A stretch of 23,107 nt of DNA from assembly GCA_030638305.1 (NCBI GenBank), contig DAOWEW010000141.1, positions 1 to 23,107 of the forward strand, written 5' to 3'. The notes under the pieces are model-generated. The model was not told the origin of the DNA and made no database searches. It saw only the letters and a program-made list of their open reading frames with translations. A program made the translations under genes and the position numbers. Positions 15,193-22,808 of this stretch are shown here, in pieces. Source of the DNA: Desulfobacteraceae bacterium. Its GTDB lineage: Bacteria > Desulfobacterota > Desulfobacteria > Desulfobacterales > ETH-SRB1. The first letter of the stretch is position 1. Each line of letters opens with the position of its first letter.

Positions 15193-16911
15193 ATGCTTAA
15201 AAAAGTCTCCATATTTTCAGTCGCGATCCTTTTTATTCTTTTTGTAAATGGGTGTAGTCCTCCTGAGAAATGTGAAGAATGTAAAGAATGTGATCAATCA
15301 GAAGCCGAGTTATGCAATCCACCCACGGCAAACGCAGGCGACAGTATAACGCTAACGGATCTGGATGGTGATGGCACAGAGCTTGTGAATTTGGATGGTA
15401 CAGGCTCAAGCGAAAATATTGTTGAGTATGAATGGTCTGAAGAGGATGCGGTGCTTGGCACAGAGTCAACCCTCTCTTATGCTTTCTCCGAGGGTATCCA
15501 TCTGGTTGTACTATCTGTTACCAATGACTGCGGGGCGACAAATAAGGATGCCATTTATGTGAATGTGCTTCCTTTTGGGGAGAACCCACCACATAGTCAA
15601 GCCCCCCTTGCCAATGCGGGAACTGACCAGACCATCTTGATAACGGAAGCCTCTGCTGTTCATCTTGACGGATCCGGCAGTTATGACCCGGATGGAGATG
15701 ATTTGAACTACTTGTGGACGTCCGTTAATGAAACCATTACGTTCGACCCGGACAATCAATCAGTCGCACCAAATGTGAGTTTGCCTGCCCCTGGGGACTA
15801 TTTCTTTCTTTTGATCGTCGATGATGGAGTCAGTTACGGCGAGCCAGATATAGTTACAATCACAGTTGCCGAACCCGATGCGTGGGTGGATTCAACATTG
15901 CCCAATGATATTCCAGATGAATTTAGATTTAAAACGATTCAAGGTGCTATTGATGCTGTTTCCGACGGAACAGAGAAAGTAATCGTTATTGAAAACGGCC
16001 CGTACACAGAAAAAATCACTGTTGCAGCACATAACTACCTTATAGGCATAGCGTCTCCAAACGGCGTGGTACCTCTGATAACCAGCGTTGTAAGCGATGG
16101 TGAAGGAGTTGTAACTCTTCATGATTCTACAACAATAGAAAACCTAAGCATTTCCTGCGAATACGGCCCAGGTGAATCGACCGAAAAGGCAGCAGTCAAG
16201 ATAATTGGAAATGATACGAATATCAAGAAATGTTTCATTAACAATTCGTACAGCGATGGTATAAAATTAGAAGAGAATTCTTCGACAACTATTGCGGAAA
16301 GTGTTTTAGATGATGTGTCCGGTGAAGGAATAGAATCGGTGAATGGTTCTAATTTGATAGTAAAAAATTGCATATTTTTGCATACTACCGGAACTGCTGT
16401 ATGGGGAAACTACTCCTATTCAGCAAGCATAGAGAACAGTATTATTTTTAAGACAGGTTGGCATGGCATAGATCTTTCAAGTTGTGAAAACGTCAGAGTA
16501 GAACATTGTACCATAATTGATTTCAGTAACAACAACAGCTCTCAAAGCGGTATCTTCATTACTGGGGGAGGTTCGGTTACGATAAAAAGTAACCTTATCG
16601 AAATTCAGAACTTGTCGTCACTGACAGGTGTAAATTTTAATGACTATTCTGATAAAACTGAATTAACATACTTATATAATTATATTTACTCTAAGCAACA
16701 GAACATAATATACTATAAAGGAGATATTTCAATTGAAACTGTCGATTCAAACAATTACCCAAATGCAAATACAATAACAACAAGTGATCCTTTCATAATT
16801 GATCCAGATATGGGCGATTTCAGATTAGATTCGAATTCGCCTGCCATCGGTTTAGGTGAGCATAACACAAATCCGGGGGCCGAATGTCCGATACTCAATC
16901 CGCCAAAATAA
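15193..16911 (+). CDS. Surface lipoprotein with PKD-like domains and a right-handed beta-helix
   Basis: A 572-residue lipoprotein. The signal peptide ends in the lipobox VNGC, with lipidated Cys21. A short Cys-rich linker (CEECKECD) comes next. Two PKD/cadherin-like beta-sandwich repeats follow at about 44-128 and 138-228; the second has the typical ANAGTDQ, LDGSGSYDPDGD and YLW landmarks. Residues about 250-560 have the short beta-strand repeats of a parallel beta-helix (FKTIQGAIDAV, then TTIENLSI, TNIKKCFI, NVRVEHCTII), as in pectate-lyase-like or DUF1565-type proteins. Such helices often bind or cut polysaccharide; no catalytic site could be assigned. AAGGTG at 15181 precedes the ATG. It is the last gene of the exported-protein cluster. 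Confidence 0.88.
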   Translation: MLKKVSIFSVAILFILFVNGCSPPEKCEECKECDQSEAELCNPPTANAGDSITLTDLDGDGTELVNLDGTGSSENIVEYEWSEEDAVLGTESTLSYAFSEGIHLVVLSVTNDCGATNKDAIYVNVLPFGENPPHSQAPLANAGTDQTILITEASAVHLDGSGSYDPDGDDLNYLWTSVNETITFDPDNQSVAPNVSLPAPGDYFFLLIVDDGVSYGEPDIVTITVAEPDAWVDSTLPNDIPDEFRFKTIQGAIDAVSDGTEKVIVIENGPYTEKITVAAHNYLIGIASPNGVVPLITSVVSDGEGVVTLHDSTTIENLSISCEYGPGESTEKAAVKIIGNDTNIKKCFINNSYSDGIKLEENSSTTIAESVLDDVSGEGIESVNGSNLIVKNCIFLHTTGTAVWGNYSYSASIENSIIFKTGWHGIDLSSCENVRVEHCTIIDFSNNNSSQSGIFITGGGSVTIKSNLIEIQNLSSLTGVNFNDYSDKTELTYLYNYIYSKQQNIIYYKGDISIETVDSNNYPNANTITTSDPFIIDPDMGDFRLDSNSPAIGLGEHNTNPGAECPILNPPK

Positions 16912-16960
16912 TTTGAGTGTAACCAAAATAGAACAAAGTTATTGCTTTTCGTCAATTATT

Positions 16961-16973
16961 TGAACTAGCTTCA
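16961..16973. repeat. 13-bp direct repeat, left copy (probable target-site duplication)
   Basis: TGAACTAGCTTCA, identical to 17191-17203, abuts the left inverted repeat of the MITE-like element. Thirteen bases is long for a target duplication but within what some transposase families, such as IS4, produce. Confidence 0.6.
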
Positions 16974-17190
16974 GCGGTTCCCGATGGCATGATAATGCAT
17001 TGATTTAACAACGTTTTTGAATCACACCTTTCGTAAACTTTTTTGTTGTAAATTCAAAAGGTTAGCTTAAAATGGAGTTTGTGATTTGTGTTAAAACATG
17101 TAACTATCTGATTTTTAACGATTTTTGTTTACGAAAACGATTTTTAAATTTCTTTTATTATCAATAGGTTATATGGCCATCGGGAATAGC
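16974..17190. mobile_element. MITE-like non-autonomous element with terminal inverted repeats
   Basis: The left end reads GCGGTTCCCGATGGC and the right end, read on the other strand, GCTATTCCCGATGGC: 15-bp terminal inverted repeats with two mismatches. Directly outside both ends lies the perfect direct repeat TGAACTAGCTTCA. Terminal inverted repeats inside a flanking direct repeat are what transposition leaves. The 217-bp inside is AT-rich and non-coding, with an inner inverted repeat (TTTCGTAAAC at 17029-17038, GTTTACGAAA at 17127-17136) and a repeated AACGATTTTT. No transposase is present, so a related autonomous element would have had to move it. Confidence 0.6.
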
Positions 17191-17203
17191 TGAACTAGCT
17201 TCA
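17191..17203. repeat. 13-bp direct repeat, right copy (probable target-site duplication)
   Basis: The second copy of TGAACTAGCTTCA abuts the right inverted repeat. The repeat is itself a weak palindrome (TGAA...TTCA), so an alternative reading makes it part of a longer, less perfect inverted repeat spanning 16961-17203. Confidence 0.6.
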
Positions 17204-17284
17204 ACAGGAGTAAAAGGCAGGGCAAACGCACTTGGATTAGTCCGAACTTAGCCACTTTCAGATAAGTTGATATAGAGGTGTCTC

Positions 17285-18541
17285 ATGTTTGATAATACGG
17301 CAGATATCATAAAACAAATCTCTCTTGGTGAAGACTCTGTTTTCGAACTGAAAACCGTTGAATTCAGCGAAGATAAAATTACCGGTCAGCACCGAAACAG
17401 CATGGCAGATGAACTCGCGGCCATGACTAATACTCATACAGGTATTTTCCTGCTGGGTGTGGATGATAAATCAAAGGCTATATATGGCATACCACGGGAC
17501 AAGCTGGATATCGTCGAAACATGGTTGCGGAGCATCTGTAATAACCTGGTTGAGCCGCCATTGGATTGTGTCATTCGTAAGATGCCAATCACGTCAGAAG
17601 ATGGCAGTGAAAAGGTGATTGTTCGCGTCGATGTGCCTCGAAGCCTTTTTGTGCATCAAAGTCCGGGTGGCTATTTCCGACGGATCGGCAGTTCAAAACG
17701 ACGGATGAAGCCGGATGTGCTGGCGCGTCTGTTTCAACAACGCAGCCAGGTTCGGTTGATTCGATTCGACGAACAGACAGTGCCAAATGCAAAGTTCAAT
17801 GACCTGGATCCCAAATTATGGAAACGATTTAGAACGGTTCTCTCCCCAACAAATGATCAGGAGTTTCTGGAAAAGATGAAACTGATTGCCATGGATGAGG
17901 ACAATGTTCTTCGTCCTACAGTGAGCGGCGTATTGATGGCAAGTGATGCGCCAGAGTCATTTATATCAAGCGCATTTATACAGGCAGTTTGCTATCGCGG
18001 TACCGAGCGGAATGCGGCCTGTCAACTGGATGCCAGAGATATTACCGGATCTTTAGATATTCAGATTCAAGAAGCTTGCAAGTTCGTTGAACGGAACATG
18101 CGGGTTTATGCCATCAAAGCTCCGAACCGAATCGAAACTCCTCAGTTTTCCTTGAATGCCGTATTTGAGGCGATTGTGAATGCGGTGGTTCATCGGGACT
18201 ACTCTGTTTATGGGTCAAAGATCAGGCTGCATCTTTTTGCGGACAGGCTGGAAATCTTCTCGCCGGGGAGCATTCCAAACACAATGACTGTTGACAGCCT
18301 TTCAGAACGGCAATCATCGCGCAACGAATTGCTCAGTTCTTTACTGGCCCGCTGTCCGATAAACGTTAACGCCATTGGCAGCCGGCGCAGTTTTATTATG
18401 GATAAACGCGGAGAAGGAGTGCCGATCATCATCACTGAAAGCGAGAAGCTTTCCGGATGCAAACCCGTATATCTTCTTTTGGATGATGCTGAACTTAAAT
18501 TAACTATCTTTGTCGCAAAATCACCCCATGGAGAAGATTGA
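17285..18541 (+). CDS. AlbA_2/Schlafen-type ATP-binding protein (COG2865-like)
   Basis: A 418-residue soluble protein. Residues about 12-130 form an AlbA_2 (Schlafen-like) domain: FELKTVEFSE, then LAAMTNTHTGIFLLGVDD and YFRRIGSSKRRM, where the FELK Glu and the GG/FRRIGS pattern are typical. Residues about 250-400 contain a GHKL-type ATPase-like part with ALNAVFEAIVNAVVHRDYSVYG (N-box-like), LEIFSPGSIPNTM, and RGEGVPII near the end. Such proteins are usually annotated as transcriptional regulators or RecG-like ATP-binding proteins. The true activity is little known, and some are tied to phage defence or toxin systems. The gene stands alone, with its own ribosome binding site, between the MITE-like element and the N-ATPase fragment, in the place where atpD, atpC and atpQ would be expected. 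Confidence 0.88.
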   Translation: MFDNTADIIKQISLGEDSVFELKTVEFSEDKITGQHRNSMADELAAMTNTHTGIFLLGVDDKSKAIYGIPRDKLDIVETWLRSICNNLVEPPLDCVIRKMPITSEDGSEKVIVRVDVPRSLFVHQSPGGYFRRIGSSKRRMKPDVLARLFQQRSQVRLIRFDEQTVPNAKFNDLDPKLWKRFRTVLSPTNDQEFLEKMKLIAMDEDNVLRPTVSGVLMASDAPESFISSAFIQAVCYRGTERNAACQLDARDITGSLDIQIQEACKFVERNMRVYAIKAPNRIETPQFSLNAVFEAIVNAVVHRDYSVYGSKIRLHLFADRLEIFSPGSIPNTMTVDSLSERQSSRNELLSSLLARCPINVNAIGSRRSFIMDKRGEGVPIIITESEKLSGCKPVYLLLDDAELKLTIFVAKSPHGED

Positions 18542-18650
18542 TAGTGACAAAAGTCGGTTCATGGCAATACAGCGCTTACCCATAACTGCACATGCAAGGT
18601 CATCAAAAAACAGACCTTTGTGGAGCCGGAGCGAAAGGAGATATTGATTT
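18542..18650 (+). other. Left break region of the N-ATPase operon; possible atpQ tail
   Basis: In a complete N-ATPase operon atpQ ends just before atpR. Here a short frame ending at TGA 18645-18647 reads ...RPLWSRSERRY before the atpR start. It could be the last codons of atpQ fused to foreign sequence, but it is too short to prove. AAAGGAG at 18634-18640 is the ribosome binding site of atpR. No atpD, atpC or full atpQ is present upstream. Confidence 0.35.
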
Positions 18651-18923
18651 TTGGCAGCTACCTTGCTATTTATATTAGCTTTTGCAGCAGGTATCGGACT
18701 CGGGATATTTTACTTTGGCGGCCTCTGGTTGACAGTGCGGCGAGTTCCAGCGGCGCAACATCCTGCTCTTTTAAGCTTTTGCAGTTTATTCTGCCGTATG
18801 GTTGTGGTTCTGACCGGCTTTTATTTTGTTATGGACGGTCATTGGCTGCGGCTGATTGTTTGCATGTCGGGTTTTCTGGGAATGCGGAGCATCCTTTTAC
18901 GTCTTTGGGGTCCGGACAAATGA
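18651..18923 (+). CDS. atpR: N-ATPase subunit AtpR
   Basis: A 90-residue membrane protein with three hydrophobic segments: LLFILAFAAGIGLGIFYFGGLW, then a central helix around LLSFCSLFCRMVVVLTGFYF, then LIVCMSGFLGMRSILLRLW. The FGGLWLTVRR and CMSGFLGMR-like stretches, with basic residues set in helices, are typical of AtpR, a subunit found only in N-type ATPases and thought to help insert or assemble the c-ring. The start is TTG 18651: a TGA lies immediately upstream in frame, and AAAGGAG sits 10 bases before. The stop overlaps atpB (ATGA). The usual N-ATPase order is D-C-Q-R-B-E-F-A-G, so this is the first surviving gene. Confidence 0.85.
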   Translation: MAATLLFILAFAAGIGLGIFYFGGLWLTVRRVPAAQHPALLSFCSLFCRMVVVLTGFYFVMDGHWLRLIVCMSGFLGMRSILLRLWGPDK

Positions 18924-19636
18924 ATATAACTCCTGATACCTTAATTATTTTTCAATGGGGTCCTGTTTCACTGAATGGAACCATTTTTTTTACATGGTGC
19001 ATAATGGTTTTGATGGTTGTTGGCTCCTGGCTGATAACTCGAAAGCTTTCCACTGAAACCCATTTGTCTCGATGGCAGAACCTGATTGAAGTTCTGGTAA
19101 CCGGTATCAGGGATGAGATTCGTGATATTAGCAACCAGGACCCGGGCAGGTACCTTTCTTTTGTGGGCACGCTCTTTTTATTTATAGCTGTTTCGAATCT
19201 TCTTGGTATTGTTCCCGGTTATGTGCCGCCCACAGGCTCTTTTTCAACCGCTACAGCACTTGCCCTGTGTGTTTTTGTAGCTATTCCCTTCTATGGTATT
19301 TCCCAAAAAGGTATTTCCTACTTAAAACAGTACATTGAGCCCTCTATATTTATGCTGCCGTTCAATATTATCGGAGAGATATCTCGTACCTTTGCACTGG
19401 CGGTTCGACTATTCGGAAACATTATGAGCGGTACGATTATCGCTGCCATCCTGCTTTCTATTGCGCCACTTATCTTTCCGGTTCTCATGCAGGTTTTAGG
19501 GCTTTTGATAGGATTAATCCAGGCATATATCTTTGCAATCCTGGCTATGGTATACATTGCTGCCGCAACTCGTGTGCAGATCATGAAAAAAGAAACCAGC
19601 CGGCAAAACGAGAAAGGAGATTTGTCAGATGGATAA
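18920..19636 (+). CDS. atpB: N-ATPase subunit a (AtpB)
   Basis: A 238-residue, five- to six-helix membrane subunit that forms the ion half-channels of the stator. The key helix is intact: FNIIGEISRTFALAVRLFGNIMSGTIIA contains the essential Arg (AVRLFGN) that faces the c-ring carboxylates. The C-terminal helices (LIGLIQAYIFAILAMVYI) are also typical. ATG 18920 overlaps the atpR stop; an open frame extends upstream but is not part of the gene. The stop overlaps atpE by 8 bases. No frameshift or missing motif was seen. Confidence 0.93.
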   Translation: MNITPDTLIIFQWGPVSLNGTIFFTWCIMVLMVVGSWLITRKLSTETHLSRWQNLIEVLVTGIRDEIRDISNQDPGRYLSFVGTLFLFIAVSNLLGIVPGYVPPTGSFSTATALALCVFVAIPFYGISQKGISYLKQYIEPSIFMLPFNIIGEISRTFALAVRLFGNIMSGTIIAAILLSIAPLIFPVLMQVLGLLIGLIQAYIFAILAMVYIAAATRVQIMKKETSRQNEKGDLSDG

Positions 19637-19907
19637 TATTAGCATTATTGGGGCCATATCTATTATTGTTTCCGGACTGACTATGGCTATCGGTTCGATT
19701 GCTCCAGCGCTTGGAGAAGGGCGGGCACTGGCCCAGGCGTTGAGCTCCATTGCTCAGCAGCCTGATGAGACCAATAATATTACCCGAACCCTCTTTGTGG
19801 GTATGGCCATGGTGGAATCTACCGCAATCTACTGCTTTGTGGTGTCCATGATTCTGATTTTTGCCAATCCCTTCTGGGAGTACGTTGTATCTAGGGCCGG
19901 AGGATAA
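19629..19907 (+). CDS. atpE: N-ATPase c-subunit (AtpE)
   Basis: A 92-residue two-helix rotor-ring protein. Helix 1 has the glycine-rich SGLTMAIGSIAPALGEG; the loop is RALAQALSSIAQQPDET; helix 2 carries FVGMAMVESTAIYCF. Glu63 is the ion-binding carboxylate, and Ser64, Thr65 and Tyr68 form the ES/T-x-x-Y pattern of Na+-type rings. Glu30 (GEG) is a second carboxylate in helix 1, where classical Na+ rings have Gln (GQG). This is typical of N-ATPases, and its presence leaves open whether Na+ or H+ is carried. The sequence is complete, with no visible damage. Confidence 0.93.
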   Translation: MDNISIIGAISIIVSGLTMAIGSIAPALGEGRALAQALSSIAQQPDETNNITRTLFVGMAMVESTAIYCFVVSMILIFANPFWEYVVSRAGG

Positions 19908-19910
19908 CCT

Positions 19911-20675
19911 GTGCTTATTGACTGGTTTACCGTGATTGCCCAGATCATTAATTTCCTTGTACTTGTTTATCTGCTCAAGCGCTTTCTTTACGGCCCGATT
20001 ATCAGAGCCATGGACGAACGAGAGAAAAAAATCGCTCTTAGTCTGGAAGGGGCCAGAAAGAAGAAAGATGAGGCTGACCTGGAGGCAAAAGACTATCGCA
20101 GAAAAAACAGGGAATTTGATAAACACCGCGAAGAAATGTTTTCTCAGATCAGGGAAGAAGCAGATGTCCGCCGGAAAGATCTCATAAACGAAGCCCGTGA
20201 CCGGGTTGATGCCGACAGGATCAGGTGGTATGAGGCGATCCGGAAAGAGAAAGAGGCGTTTCTTCAGGACCTGCGACGTCGGGCAGCAAAACAGACTTGC
20301 GCTATTTCCCGCCGGGTTTTAAAGGATATGGCAGATGTTGACCTGGAAGATCACATCATACATGTTTTCATTGAAAGGCTCCTGAGTCTTAACAAGGATG
20401 AGATAGAGGCGCTTAAAAAATCCATACATCAATCACCACAAAAAATCAGGGTTTGCAGTGCTTTTGAAATTTCGGAGAAAATGGCCGGAAAAGTTATTGA
20501 AGTTCTGCGGAATCAGACAAACGGCCATGTTGATGTGCAGTTTGAGGTTTCACCGGACATTATATGCGGCATTGAATTGAAATTCCAGGGCAGTAAAATA
20601 TCGTGGAATGTGGATGATTATCTGGAGACTCTGGAAAAGAGTCTGCTTGCAGCGCTTGAGAACAAAGCAGAATGA
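19911..20675 (+). CDS. atpF: N-ATPase subunit b with delta-like C-terminus (AtpF)
   Basis: A 254-residue stator subunit starting at GTG 19911. One N-terminal membrane helix ([25 protein letters not shown]) is followed by a long charged coiled coil (about 40-150) and a C-terminal domain (about 175-250) ending [24 protein letters not shown], which resembles the delta subunit of ordinary F-ATPases. N-type operons lack a separate atpH, and this long AtpF supplies that function. It starts 3 bases after atpE ends and overlaps atpA by ATGA. Confidence 0.9.
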   Translation: MLIDWFTVIAQIINFLVLVYLLKRFLYGPIIRAMDEREKKIALSLEGARKKKDEADLEAKDYRRKNREFDKHREEMFSQIREEADVRRKDLINEARDRVDADRIRWYEAIRKEKEAFLQDLRRRAAKQTCAISRRVLKDMADVDLEDHIIHVFIERLLSLNKDEIEALKKSIHQSPQKIRVCSAFEISEKMAGKVIEVLRNQTNGHVDVQFEVSPDIICGIELKFQGSKISWNVDDYLETLEKSLLAALENKAE

Positions 20676-22198
20676 CAGAGAATAATTCAACACTGAAATC
20701 ATTTTGGGATGACACCTTCACTCTTTTTGACGGCGTTCTTGATGACCACAGACCGGAGCTGAAGAGCCGTGAGGTGGGTACGGTGAACTATATCGGCCAG
20801 GGCATTGCACGGGTAGATGGCTTGCCGTCAGTCAGATCAGAGGAACTGGTCCGTTTTTCCGGCGATATCTATGGTATGGTTTTTAATATTGATGTTTCAG
20901 AGACAGGTGTTATTCTTTTTGGCGAAAGTGATGAACTAAAGGCTGGTTCCGAGGTAAGAAGCACCGGACGGGTTCTGGATGTGCCGGTAGGGGATGCCCT
21001 GATCGGCCGCTTTGTGGATCCCATGGGCCGCCCTCTGGACAATCTGGGCTCTGTCCGTACTTCCGGGAGACGCCCTGTTGAACGACAGGCCCCTGAGATT
21101 ATGGACCGTTCTCCTGTGACAGTTCCGCTCCAAACCGGGCTCAAGGTAGTAGACGCATTAATTCCGGTCGGTCGCGGCCAGCGGGAACTCATTCTTGGTG
21201 ACAGGCAAACAGGCAAAACAGCGATTGCGCTGGATACGATGATCAACCAGAAGGATAAAGATGTTATTTGTATCTATTGTGCCATTGGTCAGCGAAGCTC
21301 ATCTGTAGCAAAACTCATTAACGATCTTCGCAAGTACGGTGCCATGAGCTACTCTATTGTCGTGGTAGCTGAAGGGGAAAGTCCTCCCGGCTTGAAATTC
21401 ATTGCACCCTATGCGGCAACTACCATGGCGGAGTATTTTATGGAACAGGGAAAAGACGTGTTGATCATATACGATGATCTGACACGTCATGCCCGGGCAT
21501 ATCGGGAGGTTTCGCTTTTGCTGCGTCGCCCTCCCGGCAGAGAGGCATTCCCGGGCGACATATTTTATATCCATTCCAGACTCCTTGAACGCGCAACCCA
21601 TCTTCGGAAAGAACTCGGGGGAGGCTCTTTGACTGCCCTGCCCATCGTGGAAACAGAGGCTCAAAACTTATCTGCATATATTCCAACAAATATCATCTCA
21701 ATCACTGACGGCCAGATATATCTTTCGCCTGACCTCTTTCAAAAAGGTATTCTCCCGGCTGTGGATGTTGGGAAATCAGTATCCAGGGTTGGCGGCAAAA
21801 CACAGCTTGCTGCATATCGAGCCGTTGCCGGCGACTTGCGCCTTTCCTATTCGCAGTTCGAGGAACTGGAGACATTTTCACGTTTTGGAACGCGTCTTGA
21901 TGAGGAGACGCGCAAGACTCTGGATCGCGGGCGCCGGGTCAGGGAAGTTCTTAAACAGTCTCAATATAAACCCATACCTGTTCCGGAGCAGACCGCTGTT
22001 CTTGTGGCTGTAACCGGCGGTGTTTTTGATCAGATATCGCTCAATCAGATAGCAGAAGCCGAGCAACTGATACGTAAGGCAGTTACCACACAACTGCCTG
22101 ATCTTTGCGCGCGCATTCAATCCGGAGATAAACTCAGTGATGAGGATCGTAATGCCCTTCTGAGCATAGCCAGGGAGGCCGTAAGTATATACAAATGA
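20672..22198 (+). CDS. atpA: N-ATPase subunit alpha (AtpA)
   Basis: A 508-residue, full-length F1 alpha subunit. The P-loop GDRQTGKTA is at about residues 176-184, with the Gln typical of the non-catalytic alpha subunit. Downstream markers are intact: [51 protein letters not shown] (a conserved block), [30 protein letters not shown], and [11 protein letters not shown]. Alpha binds nucleotide but catalyses nothing without beta (atpD), which is missing here. Its stop overlaps the start of the atpG remnant. Confidence 0.95.
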   Translation: MTENNSTLKSFWDDTFTLFDGVLDDHRPELKSREVGTVNYIGQGIARVDGLPSVRSEELVRFSGDIYGMVFNIDVSETGVILFGESDELKAGSEVRSTGRVLDVPVGDALIGRFVDPMGRPLDNLGSVRTSGRRPVERQAPEIMDRSPVTVPLQTGLKVVDALIPVGRGQRELILGDRQTGKTAIALDTMINQKDKDVICIYCAIGQRSSSVAKLINDLRKYGAMSYSIVVVAEGESPPGLKFIAPYAATTMAEYFMEQGKDVLIIYDDLTRHARAYREVSLLLRRPPGREAFPGDIFYIHSRLLERATHLRKELGGGSLTALPIVETEAQNLSAYIPTNIISITDGQIYLSPDLFQKGILPAVDVGKSVSRVGGKTQLAAYRAVAGDLRLSYSQFEELETFSRFGTRLDEETRKTLDRGRRVREVLKQSQYKPIPVPEQTAVLVAVTGGVFDQISLNQIAEAEQLIRKAVTTQLPDLCARIQSGDKLSDEDRNALLSIAREAVSIYK

Positions 22199-22227
22199 TT
22201 GAGCAGTTGAAACGCAAAATTAGCTGA
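22195..22227 (+). pseudogene. atpG: atpG remnant, ten codons
   Basis: ATG 22195 overlaps the atpA stop, as atpG normally does in N-type operons, and reads [10 protein letters not shown] before TGA 22225-22227. This matches the very start of F1 gamma subunits (a short leader with LKRKI). Gamma is about 280-300 residues, so at least 95% is gone. The sequence after the TGA has no gamma-like character in any frame. It is a clean truncation at a deletion or insertion junction near 22224. Confidence 0.65.
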
Positions 22228-22417
22228 AAGTTTATAGAACAGGTTTTCTTTTATTGCATTGCGGACTTTTTTTGCGAGCTTGGCGACTTTGCGCGAGAAT
22301 CTAAAAAAATTATATGAATAACTGTTGTTTCAATATGTTATGGCTGAGAATGACTTAGCCGTGTGGCGTTGAATAAGTAGCTTGACATGAACAATGATTT
22401 TGCTACATGTAGTAAAC
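22228..22417. other. Spacer with interspersed-repeat fragment and candidate promoter
   Basis: No gene is seen here. 22256-22300 contains the GCGAGCTTGGCGACTTTGCG type of sequence, which on the minus strand reads SRKVAKLAKK. This motif is familiar from interspersed non-coding repeats in many proteobacterial genomes. It lies about 30 bases past the truncated atpG. The rest is AT-rich and unremarkable up to the candidate promoter at 22382. Confidence 0.45.
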
Positions 22418-22421
22418 ATGT
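22382..22421 (+). promoter_or_regulatory. Candidate sigma-70 promoter with ACATGT pair
   Basis: A perfect -35 TTGACA (22382-22387) is followed after 16 bases by TACATG (22404-22409), a weak -10. The palindrome ACATGT occurs at 22405-22410 and 22416-22421, which could be an operator half-site pair. The predicted transcript start would be almost on top of the ATG at 22418. Confidence 0.35.
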
Positions 22422-22609
22422 GACTTAACCAAAAGCAGAAAGATGCCACTTCTAAAGCGCTTTTGGATATTGGCAAAATCGTATTAGCAACATTTGTAAT
22501 TGGCGGGCTTATTCCTAACTCGCCAATTAAAGCCTTTCACCTTGTGGCAGCTATTGTAATATCGGTAATCCTTTATTTAGCATCAATGATGCTTTTAAAA
22601 GGAGAATAA
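22418..22609 (+). pseudogene. Tiny two-TM membrane protein, nonsense codon at position 2
   Basis: The frame ATG (22418) - TGA - CTT AAC CAA AAG CAG AAA encodes, after the TGA, a 61-residue peptide with two hydrophobic helices: VLATFVIGGLIPNS and FHLVAAIVISVILYLASMMLL. It resembles short DUF6722-type membrane proteins, from memory only. No other ordinary start codon lies before the first helix. Either the gene died by one substitution in codon 2 or it starts at a non-standard codon such as CTT. Its end carries the ribosome binding site of the next tiny gene. Confidence 0.45.
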
Positions 22610-22610
22610 A

Positions 22611-22700
22611 ATGGTCAATTTTGTGCTCATAGTCTTAGGTATTTTGGCAATTGTCAGTTTCATTTATGCATATTTCGCAACCCGATCCGAAAAAAAATAA
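22611..22700 (+). CDS. 29-residue single-TM peptide
   Basis: ATG 22611 follows GGAG by 7 bases and is coupled to the upstream frame. The peptide has one hydrophobic helix (FVLIVLGILAIVSFIYAYF) and a basic tail (RSEKK), which predicts the tail inside the cell. Pairs of such tiny membrane ORFs are common next to each other in proteobacterial genomes; their role is unknown. Confidence 0.5.
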   Translation: MVNFVLIVLGILAIVSFIYAYFATRSEKK

Positions 22701-22808
22701 GAGTGTATTACAATGCGGAACTCAAAAAACTTGATAAAACATTCCGATCATTACACATTTGCTATCACCCTTCAGCAAAGCCATTGAAAATTAAAGGGAA
22801 TTCGTGAA

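Larger units (their letters stand above)
16912..17284. other. Gene-free, AT-rich gap containing a MITE-like insert
   Basis: This 373-base gap holds no ORF of note. Most of it (16961-17203) is the repeat-bounded insert described separately. The remaining 80 bases before ATG 17285 presumably carry the promoter of the AlbA_2-type gene; AGAGGTG at 17274-17280 is its ribosome binding site. Confidence 0.6.

Noticed and set aside
16961..17203. An integron attC site or riboswitch.
   Set aside because: No GTTRRRY/RYYYAAC core pair, no integrase and no conserved riboswitch core were seen. The repeat pattern fits a transposed insert better.
18620..18919. Upstream extension of the atpB frame to a start at 18620.
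   Set aside because: That frame overlaps all of atpR and has no a-subunit character. ATG 18920, with the ATGA overlap, is the normal operon arrangement.
22713..22787. A 24-codon ORF between the tiny membrane peptide and the DUF1640-like ORF.
   Set aside because: There is no ribosome binding site and no hydrophobic or conserved pattern, so it is likely chance.
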